From: Salinisphaera shabanensis E1L3A
GTDB taxonomy: Bacteria; Pseudomonadota; Gammaproteobacteria; Nevskiales; Salinisphaeraceae
DNA: 64,000 nt
NCBI RefSeq assembly: GCF_000215955.2
Contig: NZ_AFNV02000026.1
Location: 1 to 64,000 of the forward strand
Direction of reading: 5' to 3'
Shown here: positions 55,823 through 64,000 of the stretch, in pieces
Numbering within the stretch: position 1 is the first letter of the stretch
Layout of the letters: each line of letters opens with the position of its first letter
Made by a program: the position numbers and the translations under genes
Notes under the pieces: model-generated
Told to the model about the DNA's origin: nothing
The model's database searches: none
Seen by the model: only the letters and a program-made list of their open reading frames with translations

Positions 55823-56760
55823 GTCGAGGCGGCTGGCGTTTCACGCTGCGCGCGCTGTTCAGCGCGGCGCTGGTCGGCACAGTCGTCTGGCGCATCGATC
55901 TGACTGCTCTGGCGAACCAGTTTCAAGATCTGGATTACGAATGGCTGGCAGCAGCACTCGCGCTGACCGTGCCGCAGGTCGTCATCTCGGCCTGGCGCTG
56001 GCGCCTGACCGCGCGCTGCGTGGGCCTGCGGCTGACGATCGGTGCGGCGATCCGCGAATATTATCTAGCCACGTTTCTCAATCAGGTCCTGCCGGGCGGC
56101 GTACTCGGCGACGCGCATCGCGCCTGGCGCCATGCACGCCGCGATACCGATACCGCGGCCGCCTGGCATGCCGTATTCATCGAGCGTTTTTCCGGCCAGC
56201 TTTCACTCGCGCTGGTCACTGTCGTCGCACTCTGGCAGGCGCCCGCGCTAACGGCCGGCGTAGCGCAGCGACTGCCCATGGCGGGCTTTTCCGCGATACA
56301 GGCTTTTGTCGTGCTCGTCGCAATACTGCTTCTAATCGGCAGCGCCGGTGCGGTGGCTTACCGCTATCCCCAAACGCGCGTATCGGCCCTACGTTTTCTC
56401 GGAAATACGCATCGCAGCCTGCTCGCCCGCAGCGTCTGGCCGGCGCAATTCGCCAGCTCGCTGCTGGTGGTTGCAAGCTATATCGGCGTATTCCTGCTTT
56501 GTGCCCAGGCAATCGCACTGGCCACGCCGCTGGATGAACTCATCTGGCTCATCCCGCCGGTGCTCATGGCGATGGCGGTGCCGCTGTCGATTGCCGGCTG
56601 GGGTTTGCGCGAAGGCGCCGCGGCCGTGGTGTGGACGCTCGTCGGTCTGCCGGCGCACGAAGGCGTGGCGCTGTCGTTGTGCTACGGCGCGCTGGTGCTC
56701 GTATCCAGCTCGCCGGGCGCGGTTGTGCTGTGGCGGCGCGAGCCAGCGCTTCAGGGCTGA
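55819..56760 (+). CDS. UPF0104 / lysylphosphatidylglycerol synthase TM-domain flippase-like protein
   Basis: 313 residues from the ATG at 55819, with about eight membrane helices. NQVLPGGVLGDAHRAWRHAR and FIERFSGQLSLALV are the family signature (PG..GD and ERxxG blocks seen in MprF flippase domains and AglD-type proteins). It lacks the soluble transferase domain of MprF. It may move a lipid-linked or amphiphilic product across the inner membrane, which fits the CDP-alcohol transferase and glycosyltransferase nearby. Convergent with the RibD-like gene, overlapping it by 10 bp. Confidence 0.82.
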   Translation: MSRGGWRFTLRALFSAALVGTVVWRIDLTALANQFQDLDYEWLAAALALTVPQVVISAWRWRLTARCVGLRLTIGAAIREYYLATFLNQVLPGGVLGDAHRAWRHARRDTDTAAAWHAVFIERFSGQLSLALVTVVALWQAPALTAGVAQRLPMAGFSAIQAFVVLVAILLLIGSAGAVAYRYPQTRVSALRFLGNTHRSLLARSVWPAQFASSLLVVASYIGVFLLCAQAIALATPLDELIWLIPPVLMAMAVPLSIAGWGLREGAAAVVWTLVGLPAHEGVALSLCYGALVLVSSSPGAVVLWRREPALQG

Positions 56761-57596
56761 TACGAAGCGCGCAGGTCGAGATCGAAGAACATGTCGTCGC
56801 CCATGACCTGGCTTTTACAGGACGGTCGTAGCGCGCTGTGCAGTTTTTCAATAGGCGCCAGCGAGAGCGCCGGGCGCCCGGACCCGATCAACATCGGGGC
56901 CACCACGACATGCAGGCGATCGAGCAAACCGGCATCCAGAAATCGTGAAATCGTCACGCCGCCGCCTTCGACCAATACCCGCGTCAGGCCGCGTTCGGCG
57001 AGCAGGCCTAGAATGGCGGCAGGATCCATCGCCTCGTCGTCGCAACCGAGCACGACACGCTCGACACCGGGCGGGCTGGCCGGCGCGTGTGGCCCCACAA
57101 CGTGCAGCGTCGACGCCGAGGCATCGTTGAACAGCTTGCGATCGGCCGCAAGCCGCGCACGCGGATCGATCACCACACGCACCGGATTCGCCCCCGGCAC
57201 GTGGCGCACGGTCAGCTGGGGGTCGTCGGCGGCGACCGTACCGGCGCCGACGATTACGGCATCCACGAGCGCGCGCAGCCGATGCAGATGGACGCGGCTG
57301 GCCTCACCGGTCACGTAATGGGAATGCCCGCTTTCGGTGGCGATCCGCCCATCCAGACTCTGCCCGAGCTGCGCGATTACGAAATCCGGCCCACCGAGCG
57401 CGACCGGCAGCAATGTATCCAACAATGCCGCGACCGAGACCGACAATTCGCCGTCGAACTGCCAACCGTAGCTTTCATCGATTACGATAGATGTGCGCTG
57501 CACATTCATATCGCCGAGTGTCGCCGGCGCGACGCGCCTTGAATTGCGTGCATCCTGAATCAATTGCCAGGCGTAATCGTCGTCCATCACAGGCAT
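56751..57596 (-). CDS. stand-alone RibD C-terminal-type pyrimidine reductase
   Basis: 281 residues. A ~70-residue N-terminal extension precedes the RibD_C reductase domain: IAQLGQSLDGRIATESGHSHYVTG, VDAVIVGAGTVAADDPQLTVR, VLVEGGGVTISRFLDAGLLDRL. The zinc deaminase domain of bacterial RibD is absent. Such stand-alone reductases reduce the ribose of the GTP cyclohydrolase product to ribityl in fungi and archaea; others act on pterins or folate. Divergent from the GTP cyclohydrolase II gene across 166 bp, a suggestive partnership for a dedicated pathway rather than ordinary riboflavin synthesis. Confidence 0.85.
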   Translation of the reverse strand: MPVMDDDYAWQLIQDARNSRRVAPATLGDMNVQRTSIVIDESYGWQFDGELSVSVAALLDTLLPVALGGPDFVIAQLGQSLDGRIATESGHSHYVTGEASRVHLHRLRALVDAVIVGAGTVAADDPQLTVRHVPGANPVRVVIDPRARLAADRKLFNDASASTLHVVGPHAPASPPGVERVVLGCDDEAMDPAAILGLLAERGLTRVLVEGGGVTISRFLDAGLLDRLHVVVAPMLIGSGRPALSLAPIEKLHSALRPSCKSQVMGDDMFFDLDLRASYQP

Positions 57597-57762
57597 TCAT
57601 TGCTCATCGCGGGCGTTTGTCGAACGCGGCGCGGGCTACCGCGCGGGCCACCGACTCTAGGATAATGCCGCGCCGCATGCGAGCGCCTGTGGCCAGCAAT
57701 CAGTGCATGTTCGAGCGCGCGTCGCTTGAGTTTTACAAAACGGGACCATACCGAGAGACAGT

Positions 57763-58911
57763 ATGCGACAGGTGGAACGTTCGATATTCGATTTGCGGCG
57801 CGGTTTGCCCGTACTCATCCGTAACAGCGACCCCCAGACCGACGACTCGCATCGCGCCACCCTTGTCGCACCGCTCGAAGGCATGACTGACGCTGCGTTG
57901 CAGCGTCTAGCCGAGCATGCCGGCAACCCCTGCGCGCTGATTGTCACCAAGCATCGCCTGGAAGTGCTGGGTCTCAATACCGACGGCGATGCAGCAGCGC
58001 TGCCGATTACGGCCGACAACACAGCAACACAAGTCATCGACTGGGCCTGTGCACGCCACCCGCAGACTCAGCCGGAACCCAAGGCCATACAAAAGACAAC
58101 TGGCGGCGACGCCGCCGGGCTTACGCTCATGCGCCGCGGCCTGCTCATTCCGGCCGCGATTACCGCGCCGGTCGCGGCCGATCGGCTGGCAGCCATCGAA
58201 GCTCGGGTCAAGGACGGCAGCCTGCTGGCCACCGACACCGATGCCGTCGCCAACTATGAAAACAACGCGCCCAATTTTCTCAAGCGCATCAGCGCAGCGG
58301 ACGTACCGCTCGACGATGCGCCGCGCTCGCGTTTCGTGCTGTTTCGTGAAGCCGACGGCATGCGCGAACATCTGGCGATCGTGATCGGCGACCCGGAGAA
58401 ATGGGCCGACGCGGTGCCGGTGCGCCTGCATTCGGCCTGTCTGACCGGCGACCTGTTCGGCAGCCTGCGTTGCGATTGTGGCGAGCAGCTACGCTCGAGC
58501 GTGGCCAAGATCGCCGATCATGGTGGCGGCGTATTGCTCTATCTCGCCCAGGAAGGCCGCGGCATCGGGCTCGCAAACAAGCTGCGCGCTTACAGCCTTC
58601 AGGATGAAGGGCTGGATACGGTGGACGCCGATCATGTGCTGGGCTTTGGCGACGACGAACGCCGCTACAATGTGGCACTGGAAATGCTGGCTCAATTGGA
58701 GATCCGGCAGATCGAACTATTAACCAATAATCCGTCCAAGATCGCGGCGATGAGCCGCGGCGGGGTGACGGTGGTACAGCGCAGCGGTGTCTATGGCCGG
58801 GTGACGCACCAGAACCGTCGTTATCTGACTGCCAAGGCCACCCGCGCCGGCCACTGGCTGGACCAGGTACTCGGCACATCACCGGAAGACGCGACCGCGA
58901 CCGACAACTGA
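57763..58911 (+). CDS. GTP cyclohydrolase II with extra N-terminal domain
   Basis: 382 residues. The C-terminal ~195 residues are a complete GTP cyclohydrolase II: zinc ligands in CLTGDLFGSLRCDCGEQL (C226, C237, C239), YLAQEGRGIGLANKLRAY with the Tyr matching E. coli Tyr105, and LLTNNPSKI. That Tyr argues for normal release of formate and the diaminopyrimidine. The N-terminal ~185 residues (LRRGLPVLIRNSD, NPCALIVTKHRLEVLGL) faintly resemble a degenerate RibB domain but lack its acidic active-site motif. It probably feeds the neighbouring RibD-like reductase. It may be a second copy beside a housekeeping ribA elsewhere. Confidence 0.87.
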   Translation: MRQVERSIFDLRRGLPVLIRNSDPQTDDSHRATLVAPLEGMTDAALQRLAEHAGNPCALIVTKHRLEVLGLNTDGDAAALPITADNTATQVIDWACARHPQTQPEPKAIQKTTGGDAAGLTLMRRGLLIPAAITAPVAADRLAAIEARVKDGSLLATDTDAVANYENNAPNFLKRISAADVPLDDAPRSRFVLFREADGMREHLAIVIGDPEKWADAVPVRLHSACLTGDLFGSLRCDCGEQLRSSVAKIADHGGGVLLYLAQEGRGIGLANKLRAYSLQDEGLDTVDADHVLGFGDDERRYNVALEMLAQLEIRQIELLTNNPSKIAAMSRGGVTVVQRSGVYGRVTHQNRRYLTAKATRAGHWLDQVLGTSPEDATATDN

Positions 58912-58933
58912 TCGCTTACTGGCTGGCGCTATG

Positions 58934-59731
58934 TTAGACGCCGCCGAGCGTCGCCAGATCAAACGTCTGTGTTTCGTCGATGACCTGGGCAAGACGCGCG
59001 CTGAACTGCGCCGCCAGCGCAGCGCCATGTTCGGCGCTGGCCAGACGCGCGTCGCCCGCCACGCCCTGCGGGTGCAGATCTTGCGCCATCCAGGCAAAGC
59101 CGGCATCCCCTTCCGGTAGCAGCGTGCTTCCCGCGTCGGCCCGCTGGGCGCCGATTGGCTTGAACTCGGCGATATGCTCACGGCGCACGCTGGCCGGTGC
59201 CAGATGCAGCATTAGCGACGTTTCCAGCGCCCCGCCGTGCAAACCGTGCGCCAGTTCGTCGGCAGCGAGCGAAGCCGCGGGGGGCGCAAAACGAAAATAA
59301 TTCGCCTTGACGACCAGCATGCGGTGGGCAGCGCGCAGCTTGAGCGCGGCCAGATCGAGTACCGCCTTGTTGCCGCCGTGGCTGTTGAAAAGCAACAGCC
59401 GCCGAATGCCGGCCGCAGCGAGTGATGCGCCGATCGATTCGATCGTCGTTATCGCCGTCTCCGGCGCAATGCTGAGCGTACCGGCAAAGCCGGTATGTTC
59501 CAGACTCGCGCCGACGGCGAGCGTCGGCAACACGAAGACGGGCGCGCTGTCGTTACGCAAGTGCTCGAGCGCGCCTGCGAGCAAGCCTTCGCCAATCGTC
59601 ACATCCGTGGATAACGGCAGATGCGGGCCGTGCTGTTCAACTGCGGCGACCGGCAGGATGGCGACCGACGCGTCGTTGGCGATCGCAGCAAGTTCCGGCC
59701 CGCTTAGATCGCACCAATAGCGCCAGGCCAT
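58934..59731 (-). CDS. creatininase-family metal-dependent amidohydrolase
   Basis: 265 residues from the ATG at 59731; longer in-frame sequence upstream lies inside the neighbouring gene. Metal-binding motifs of the creatininase family are present: VAAVEQHGPHLPLSTD (Glu, His, Asp about 29-41), FNSHGGNKAVLD and GGALETSLM. The family includes creatininase, MftE of mycofactocin synthesis and archaeal ArfB, which deformylates the FAPy intermediate made from GTP. Its place beside a GTP cyclohydrolase II and a RibD-type reductase makes a role on a pyrimidine or pterin intermediate attractive, but this is inference. It lies 2 bp downstream of the AhpD-like gene. Confidence 0.83.
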   Translation of the reverse strand: MAWRYWCDLSGPELAAIANDASVAILPVAAVEQHGPHLPLSTDVTIGEGLLAGALEHLRNDSAPVFVLPTLAVGASLEHTGFAGTLSIAPETAITTIESIGASLAAAGIRRLLLFNSHGGNKAVLDLAALKLRAAHRMLVVKANYFRFAPPAASLAADELAHGLHGGALETSLMLHLAPASVRREHIAEFKPIGAQRADAGSTLLPEGDAGFAWMAQDLHPQGVAGDARLASAEHGAALAAQFSARLAQVIDETQTFDLATLGGV

Positions 59732-59733
59732 GA

Positions 59734-60324
59734 TCAGGCCTTGGCGTCGCGCGGCATACGGCCCATGAGATAGAACTCGTCGTTGGGCCGCATTGCGGTG
59801 AGATTGGCCATGCGATTGGACAGCGCGAAGAATGCGGCAATCGCGCCGATATCCCAGATATCGTCTGCCGAAAAACCGTGCTCGGCCAACCGGGCATGAT
59901 CGTTGGGCCCGACAGTGTGGGCAGCGTTCGACACCTGCACCGCAAAATCCAGCATCGCGCGCTGGCGGGGCGTGATATCGGCCTTGCGATAATTGACTGC
60001 AATCTGGTCCGCAATCAACGGATCGGCTTCGCGAATCCGCAGAATCGCGCCGTGAGCGACCACGCAGTACTGACACTGGTTGATGCCGGACGTCGCGACC
60101 ACAATCATTTCGCGCTCGCCCTTGGTCAGTCCGCTGTCTTTTTCCATGAGCGCATCGTGATAAGCGAAAAACGCGCGGAACTCGTCCGGGCGATGCGCCA
60201 ATACCCAGAACACATTGGGTACGAAGCCGGCCTTGTCCTGAACGGCGAGAATGCGCTCGCGAATATCCTCGGGCAGTTCCGCCAGTTTCGGCACATCAAA
60301 CTGGCTGATCGCTTTATCCATCAC
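59734..60324 (-). CDS. AhpD-like (carboxymuconolactone decarboxylase fold) peroxidase-related protein
   Basis: 196 residues. GINQCQYCVVAHGAIL carries the CxxC-x3-H redox motif of AhpD-type proteins (about 80-95), and LTKGEREMIVVATSG is the preceding helix. The family of uncharacterised peroxidase-related enzymes has this length. It may reduce peroxides through its Cys pair. It is 2 bp upstream of the creatininase-family gene on the same strand and presumably co-transcribed. Confidence 0.85.
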   Translation of the reverse strand: MMDKAISQFDVPKLAELPEDIRERILAVQDKAGFVPNVFWVLAHRPDEFRAFFAYHDALMEKDSGLTKGEREMIVVATSGINQCQYCVVAHGAILRIREADPLIADQIAVNYRKADITPRQRAMLDFAVQVSNAAHTVGPNDHARLAEHGFSADDIWDIGAIAAFFALSNRMANLTAMRPNDEFYLMGRMPRDAKA

Positions 60325-60371
60325 AGAGTCTCGAAACTGAAAACACGCCGCGTAACGATAGCAGCGATCGT

Positions 60372-60965
60372 CTAATTGCTGTTTTCGTCTTCACGCGGGG
60401 CCGGCTCACGCACAAAGCCCAGCGTCGTCGGCATATCGGCCCGGTCGCAGCGATAGACGGGCAGCCGCTCGCTGCCGAAAACGAGTTCCAAATCGGTCTT
60501 CGCGCCGCTGGTCGCCTCGAGCGCGCTGGCCAACGCCGACTCGTCGATTTCTTCGTCGCCACTGGTCTTGCGTAGTCGCTCGAGTACCCAGGCGAGCTCG
60601 GCGCCCTGAATAAGCACCGCGCCCTCCGGCGTATCCAGAACGGCCGTGCTGTCTTCGTCCAGATAAAGCGCGCGGGCGGTTTCGACCCGGCACCCGGTAT
60701 GCACGGCGAGGCTGTCGTCTGCCTGTACGCGCGCGATCAACGGCGCATATTCGAGCGTGATATAGCCACGCTGCGGGCCGTTCTGGAAAAACCAGCGACC
60801 ATGTTCGTCCACGCCGTAGTTGCGCGCGATCGTGTCGACGATACGCCGGTGGTTGATCACATCGCCTTGAATCAGCCACTCGCCGCGACGGTTCAACCCC
60901 AGCCAGCCGAACAGGGCAGGCACGTTCGGCATGCGCGCCATCGCGCGTTCAACCCATTCATCCAT
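60372..60965 (-). CDS. conserved DUF protein (DUF2946/DUF2944-like)
   Basis: 197 residues from the ATG at 60965 (MDEWVERAMARMPNVPAL). GWLGLNRRGEWLIQGDVINHRRI and WFFQNGPQRGYITLEYAPLI are highly conserved in a proteobacterial family of unknown function that I recognise by sequence; I am unsure of its DUF number. No signal peptide or membrane helix. It lies upstream of the AhpD-like gene with a 47 bp gap on the same strand, so they may form a unit. Confidence 0.7.
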   Translation of the reverse strand: MDEWVERAMARMPNVPALFGWLGLNRRGEWLIQGDVINHRRIVDTIARNYGVDEHGRWFFQNGPQRGYITLEYAPLIARVQADDSLAVHTGCRVETARALYLDEDSTAVLDTPEGAVLIQGAELAWVLERLRKTSGDEEIDESALASALEATSGAKTDLELVFGSERLPVYRCDRADMPTTLGFVREPAPREDENSN

Positions 60966-61123
60966 AGCTTGTGCTCTTCGATTAACCACGCGTGATCATA
61001 CGACGCACGTCGCATGCTCCGACAGATCAGGCGGGCCAGCCGCCACGTTGTCTACGCGGGTGAATGCGCTCGCCCGAGGCACGACCACTGGCACAGCCGG
61101 CGCCTATCTGCTGCAATCGCACC

Positions 61124-62314
61124 ATGTACGATTTCATCGTCATCGGCGGCGGCATCGTCGGCCTGGCCACTGCGCGCGAACTGTTGCACCGACACCCGGG
61201 CCGATCACTGCTTCTGCTCGAAAAGGAAGCCGATGTCGCGGCCCATCAAACCGGACATAACTCCGGTGTCATCCATGCCGGGGTCTACTATGCGCCGGAC
61301 TCGCTGAAGGCGCGGTTCTGTGTAGCCGGTAATACAGCCACACGCACGTTCTGCTCGCAGCACGGCATACCGTTCGATACGCCGGGCAAACTGCTGGTCG
61401 CGACCGCTGCAAACGAGCGGGCCGGTCTTGAAACGCTGTTCGATCGTATCGGCGCCAACGGCATCGAACGCCACTGGCTCGATGCGGACGCGCTCGCCGA
61501 GCGCGAGCCCGCGGTTCACGGTGTCGCGGCGATTCATGTACCGACAAGCGGCATCGTCGACTACCGCGCAGTCAGTGGGGCTCTGGCATCGGATATCGAA
61601 GCCGCGGGCGGCGAGATTCGTTGCGACACAGCCGTACAGGGCTTGCAGGAATACGCCAGCGAAGTCGTAGTCGACACCTTGGCAGAAACGCTGCATGCAC
61701 ATCAGATCGTCGCGTGTGCCGGTCTGATGGCAGATCGGCTGGTCCGTATGCTCGATATCGAACCCGACTTCATCGTTTGCCCGTTTCGCGGTGAATATTA
61801 CCGGCTGCGCAACGAACACCACGATCTCGTACGCCATCTCATCTATCCGGTTCCCGATCCGGCGATGCCGTTTCTGGGCGTCCATCTCACGCCCATGATC
61901 GACGGTTCGATCACCGTCGGCCCCAATGCGGTGCTTGCGACCGCACGCGAGGGCTATCGCCTGGGTGATTTCAGCGCCCGGGATACGGTAGAGATGCTCG
62001 CCTTTGCCGGCGTTCGCCGTATGCTGGCGCGTCATATCAAACCCGGCATTCACGAACTGCGTAATGCGTTGTCCAAGCGCGCCTATCTCGCCCAGGTGCA
62101 ACGCTACTGTCCCGATCTGAAGCGGGCGGATCTCGCCCCCCACCCGGCCGGCGTGCGCGCCCAGGCGGTCGCGCGCGACGGCACGCTCATCGGTGATTTC
62201 CGGTTCGTGGACACCCCGCGAACGCTGCATGTCTGCAATGCGCCCTCGCCGGCTGCGACCTCGGCGCTGCCGATCGCCGCCCATATCGTGGATCGGATGA
62301 CCGCGCGTGGTTGA
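61124..62314 (+). CDS. lhgO: L-2-hydroxyglutarate oxidase/dehydrogenase LhgO family
   Basis: 396 residues from the ATG at 61124. The FAD-binding motif is YDFIVIGGGIVGLATARELL at the start, followed by LLLLEKEADVAAHQTGHNSG and VIHAGVYYAPDSLKARFC, the signature of LhgO/YgaF. The C-terminus has SPAATSALPIAAHIVD. The enzyme oxidises L-2-hydroxyglutarate to 2-oxoglutarate and passes electrons to the respiratory quinone pool, clearing a side product of central metabolism. Not obviously linked to its neighbours. Confidence 0.92.
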   Translation: MYDFIVIGGGIVGLATARELLHRHPGRSLLLLEKEADVAAHQTGHNSGVIHAGVYYAPDSLKARFCVAGNTATRTFCSQHGIPFDTPGKLLVATAANERAGLETLFDRIGANGIERHWLDADALAEREPAVHGVAAIHVPTSGIVDYRAVSGALASDIEAAGGEIRCDTAVQGLQEYASEVVVDTLAETLHAHQIVACAGLMADRLVRMLDIEPDFIVCPFRGEYYRLRNEHHDLVRHLIYPVPDPAMPFLGVHLTPMIDGSITVGPNAVLATAREGYRLGDFSARDTVEMLAFAGVRRMLARHIKPGIHELRNALSKRAYLAQVQRYCPDLKRADLAPHPAGVRAQAVARDGTLIGDFRFVDTPRTLHVCNAPSPAATSALPIAAHIVDRMTARG

Positions 62315-62383
62315 GCGCCTTGCACGGTGGAACTCACGGGTTAGGATCGCGTTCTACGCTTGCGGCCCGACAAGGAACGGACC

Positions 62384-63010
62384 ATGACAGATCAGAAAGG
62401 CTTTCACTTCTACGAACCACGCAACGGCCACGGTCTGCCGCACGACCCGTTCAATGCGCTGGTCGCGCCGCGGCCGATCGGCTGGATTTCGTCGAAGAGC
62501 ACGGCCGGCGCACTCAATCTGGCCCCCTATAGTTTTTTCAACGCGTTCAACTACACCCCGCCGATCATCGGCTTCGCCAGCGTGGGCTACAAGGACAGCG
62601 TGGCCAATATTCAGCAGACCGGTGAGTTCGCCTGGAACCTGGCCACCGAGTCACTGGCCGAACCGATGAACGAAAGCTGTGCCGCGGTCGAACCCGACGT
62701 TGACGAATTCGAGTTGGCGGGACTGACGCCGGCCCCCTCGCGCGTGATCGATGTGGCCCGGGTTGCCGAAACGCCGGTCTCGTTCGAGTGTCGGCTGAGC
62801 CAGGTCGTGCGGCTGACCGGCGCCGATGGCGCCCAGACCGACACCTGGCTGGTGCTTGGCGAAGTGGTCGGCGTGCATATCGACGAACAATTGCTCGTCG
62901 ACGGCATCTACGACACCGCAGCGGGCCAGCCGATCATGCGCGCCGGCGGGCCCGCCGATTATTTCAGGATCGGCGCCGACCAGCGGTTCCGGATGCGCCG
63001 GCCGGGCTAG
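62384..63010 (+). CDS. flavin reductase family protein (FMN-binding split barrel)
   Basis: 208 residues from the ATG at 62384. PFNALVAPRPIGWISSKSTAGALNLAPYSFFNAFN is the FMN-binding opening of the DIM6/NTAB flavin reductase family, with PPIIGFASVGYKDSVANI next. Such proteins bind FMN and reduce flavins or act as small oxidoreductases. The pathway is unknown. It lies 69 bp after lhgO on the same strand and is convergent with the AsmA-family gene, overlapping it by 4 bp. Confidence 0.87.
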   Translation: MTDQKGFHFYEPRNGHGLPHDPFNALVAPRPIGWISSKSTAGALNLAPYSFFNAFNYTPPIIGFASVGYKDSVANIQQTGEFAWNLATESLAEPMNESCAAVEPDVDEFELAGLTPAPSRVIDVARVAETPVSFECRLSQVVRLTGADGAQTDTWLVLGEVVGVHIDEQLLVDGIYDTAAGQPIMRAGGPADYFRIGADQRFRMRRPG

Positions 63011-64000
63011 CCGGCGTTATCGTTTTCGGTATTCGCGTCGGTCGAACGAATACGTTCGATCACTGGACCGCACTGATTCTCTTCGCCGCCGGTCGGCGAT
63101 ATCAGCGCCAGTAGCGATGCGGCCGGGGTCGCTGCCACACCGAGGGCCACGGCTGCGGCCCCGCGCGCAAGCAGCGGCGCGGCTTTCACGCCGGGCGAAG
63201 GTTCAGCGAACGTGCCACGCACGTACAACGGCGAGCGTAACGTGAACAGCCGCGGGCCCTTGCTCTTGGGTGTAATGGTCAGGTCCAGCGATTCCGGCCC
63301 GAAATCGATATCACCGGTGATATTGACGATCGCGTTCTCGGTATCAAAAACGAACACGGTGGGCGTAGCCAGACCGTTGTCGATAGGAATATCCGCGGCC
63401 GCGCAATTGATCCGAACCAGTTCGTCGCCAAACAGTTTGCCTACCACGTAGTTGCCGACGTTCAGTCCCGCCAGCTCCATGAGATTGCGACTGATCGCGC
63501 CGCGATCGATGAGTACCGTCAGGCGGCCGTCGGCCCCGCCGAGCAGCGCCGCCACCGAATTGCCTGTCCCGGTAAAGCTGGCATCGGCGTTGATTTCACC
63601 GAGACTGCCCTCGAGCGCTTCGACCGCCGGCACGATTTCATCCAGCTGCAGACGGCGGGCATGCAGATCGGCACGGGCAGCCAGCGGCGACTTGTTGCCT
63701 TCCAGACGCACCGTGGTATTGAGTTCACCCTTGGCGATACCAAAGCGCAACGGGTCCATCAGAATCTCGCCACCGTCGAGCACCAGGTGCGCATACAGAT
63801 CGTTCAACGGCAGCGTGTCGCCATGCTGGATGCGTTCGGCGGTGAACTTCACGTCGGCATCCATCGCCGCCCAGCTCGCCGTATCGAACGTTTCGACGGG
63901 CAGCACCTTGTCGGCGGGCTGACGCGTGGATTCACCGCGCTCGGCCTTGTGCTCGTTGGAATCCGCACCGATCAGCGGTGCCAGATCGGCAAACAGCAGC
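63007..64000 (-). CDS. AsmA family protein (C-terminal part)
   Basis: The frame is open to the right edge, so the N-terminus lies outside the window; about 330 residues are seen. LLFADLAPLIGA, ADLHARRLQLDEIVPAVEALEGSLGEINADASFTGTG, GRLTVLIDRGAISRNLMELAGLNVG and LDLTITPKSKGPRLFTLRSPLYVRGTF are typical of the C-terminal AsmA/YhjG domain. These are large inner-membrane-anchored periplasmic proteins of the bridge-like lipid transfer type. The C-terminal GVAATPAASLLALISP segment is hydrophobic. Confidence 0.85.
   Translation of the reverse strand, partial: LLFADLAPLIGADSNEHKAERGESTRQPADKVLPVETFDTASWAAMDADVKFTAERIQHGDTLPLNDLYAHLVLDGGEILMDPLRFGIAKGELNTTVRLEGNKSPLAARADLHARRLQLDEIVPAVEALEGSLGEINADASFTGTGNSVAALLGGADGRLTVLIDRGAISRNLMELAGLNVGNYVVGKLFGDELVRINCAAADIPIDNGLATPTVFVFDTENAIVNITGDIDFGPESLDLTITPKSKGPRLFTLRSPLYVRGTFAEPSPGVKAAPLLARGAAAVALGVAATPAASLLALISPTGGEENQCGPVIERIRSTDANTENDNAG

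Noticed and set aside
61205-62284. Minus-strand open frame opposite lhgO
   Set aside because: No family features; the plus strand encodes a full FAD-dependent LhgO protein.

Overview
The window is GC-rich and looks like a chromosome segment of a gammaproteobacterium, most likely of the Salinisphaera / Nevskiales type. This is inferred from gene content and order: rplU-rpmA-obgE-proB, ispB beside tRNA-Pro, murJ-ribF-lspA beside rpsT, a fimT-pilV-pilW-pilX-pilY1-pilE minor pilin operon, and a full gspA to gspN type II secretion set. The genus is a guess; no rRNA is present.

Layout. 1-642: the start of an atypical complex-I-like operon (NuoA-like plus an overlapping NuoB-like protein without the iron-sulfur cysteines). 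957-6416: a minus-strand copper and thiol-redox operon (small secreted Cys protein, DUF411, Met-rich membrane peptide, Tat-exported multicopper oxidase, methyltransferase, and a DsbD/ScsB-type reductase split into two genes). 6417-11591: a gene-poor stretch with a short DUF945 protein, a small hypothetical, a decayed MazG-like gene, an AlpA-type regulator and a P4-type integrase, probably the remains of an integrated element. 11899-18762: type IV pilus minor pilins and PilY1. 19197-26031: housekeeping (lspA, ribF, murJ, rpsT, proB, obgE, rpmA, rplU). 26195-27285: ispB, tRNA-Pro(CGG) and a strong terminator. 27310-30070: accessory genes next to the tRNA (DUF2971, SRAP/YedK, zinc ribbon, a membrane coiled-coil protein, a nuclease remnant). 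30470-33241: hemerythrin, pilB and a VOC protein. 33289-48265: type II secretion (gspA, gspB and a DUF2845 gene on minus; gspC to gspN on plus). 48271-51580: sodium:solute symporter, cyclopropane fatty acid synthase, universal stress protein.

The most interesting block is 51581-59731: a CDP-alcohol phosphatidyltransferase, a zinc-less MDR dehydrogenase, a PTPS/QueD-fold protein that has lost its catalytic residues, a GT4 glycosyltransferase, a SAM methyltransferase and a UPF0104 flippase-like membrane protein. Beside them lie a stand-alone RibD-type reductase, a GTP cyclohydrolase II with an extra N-terminal domain, and a creatininase-family hydrolase. Together they suggest an uncharacterised pathway making a pterin- or flavin-precursor-derived, glycosylated and possibly lipid-linked or exported product. 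That role is inference. The window ends with an AhpD-like protein, a conserved DUF protein, LhgO, a flavin reductase and part of an AsmA-family protein.
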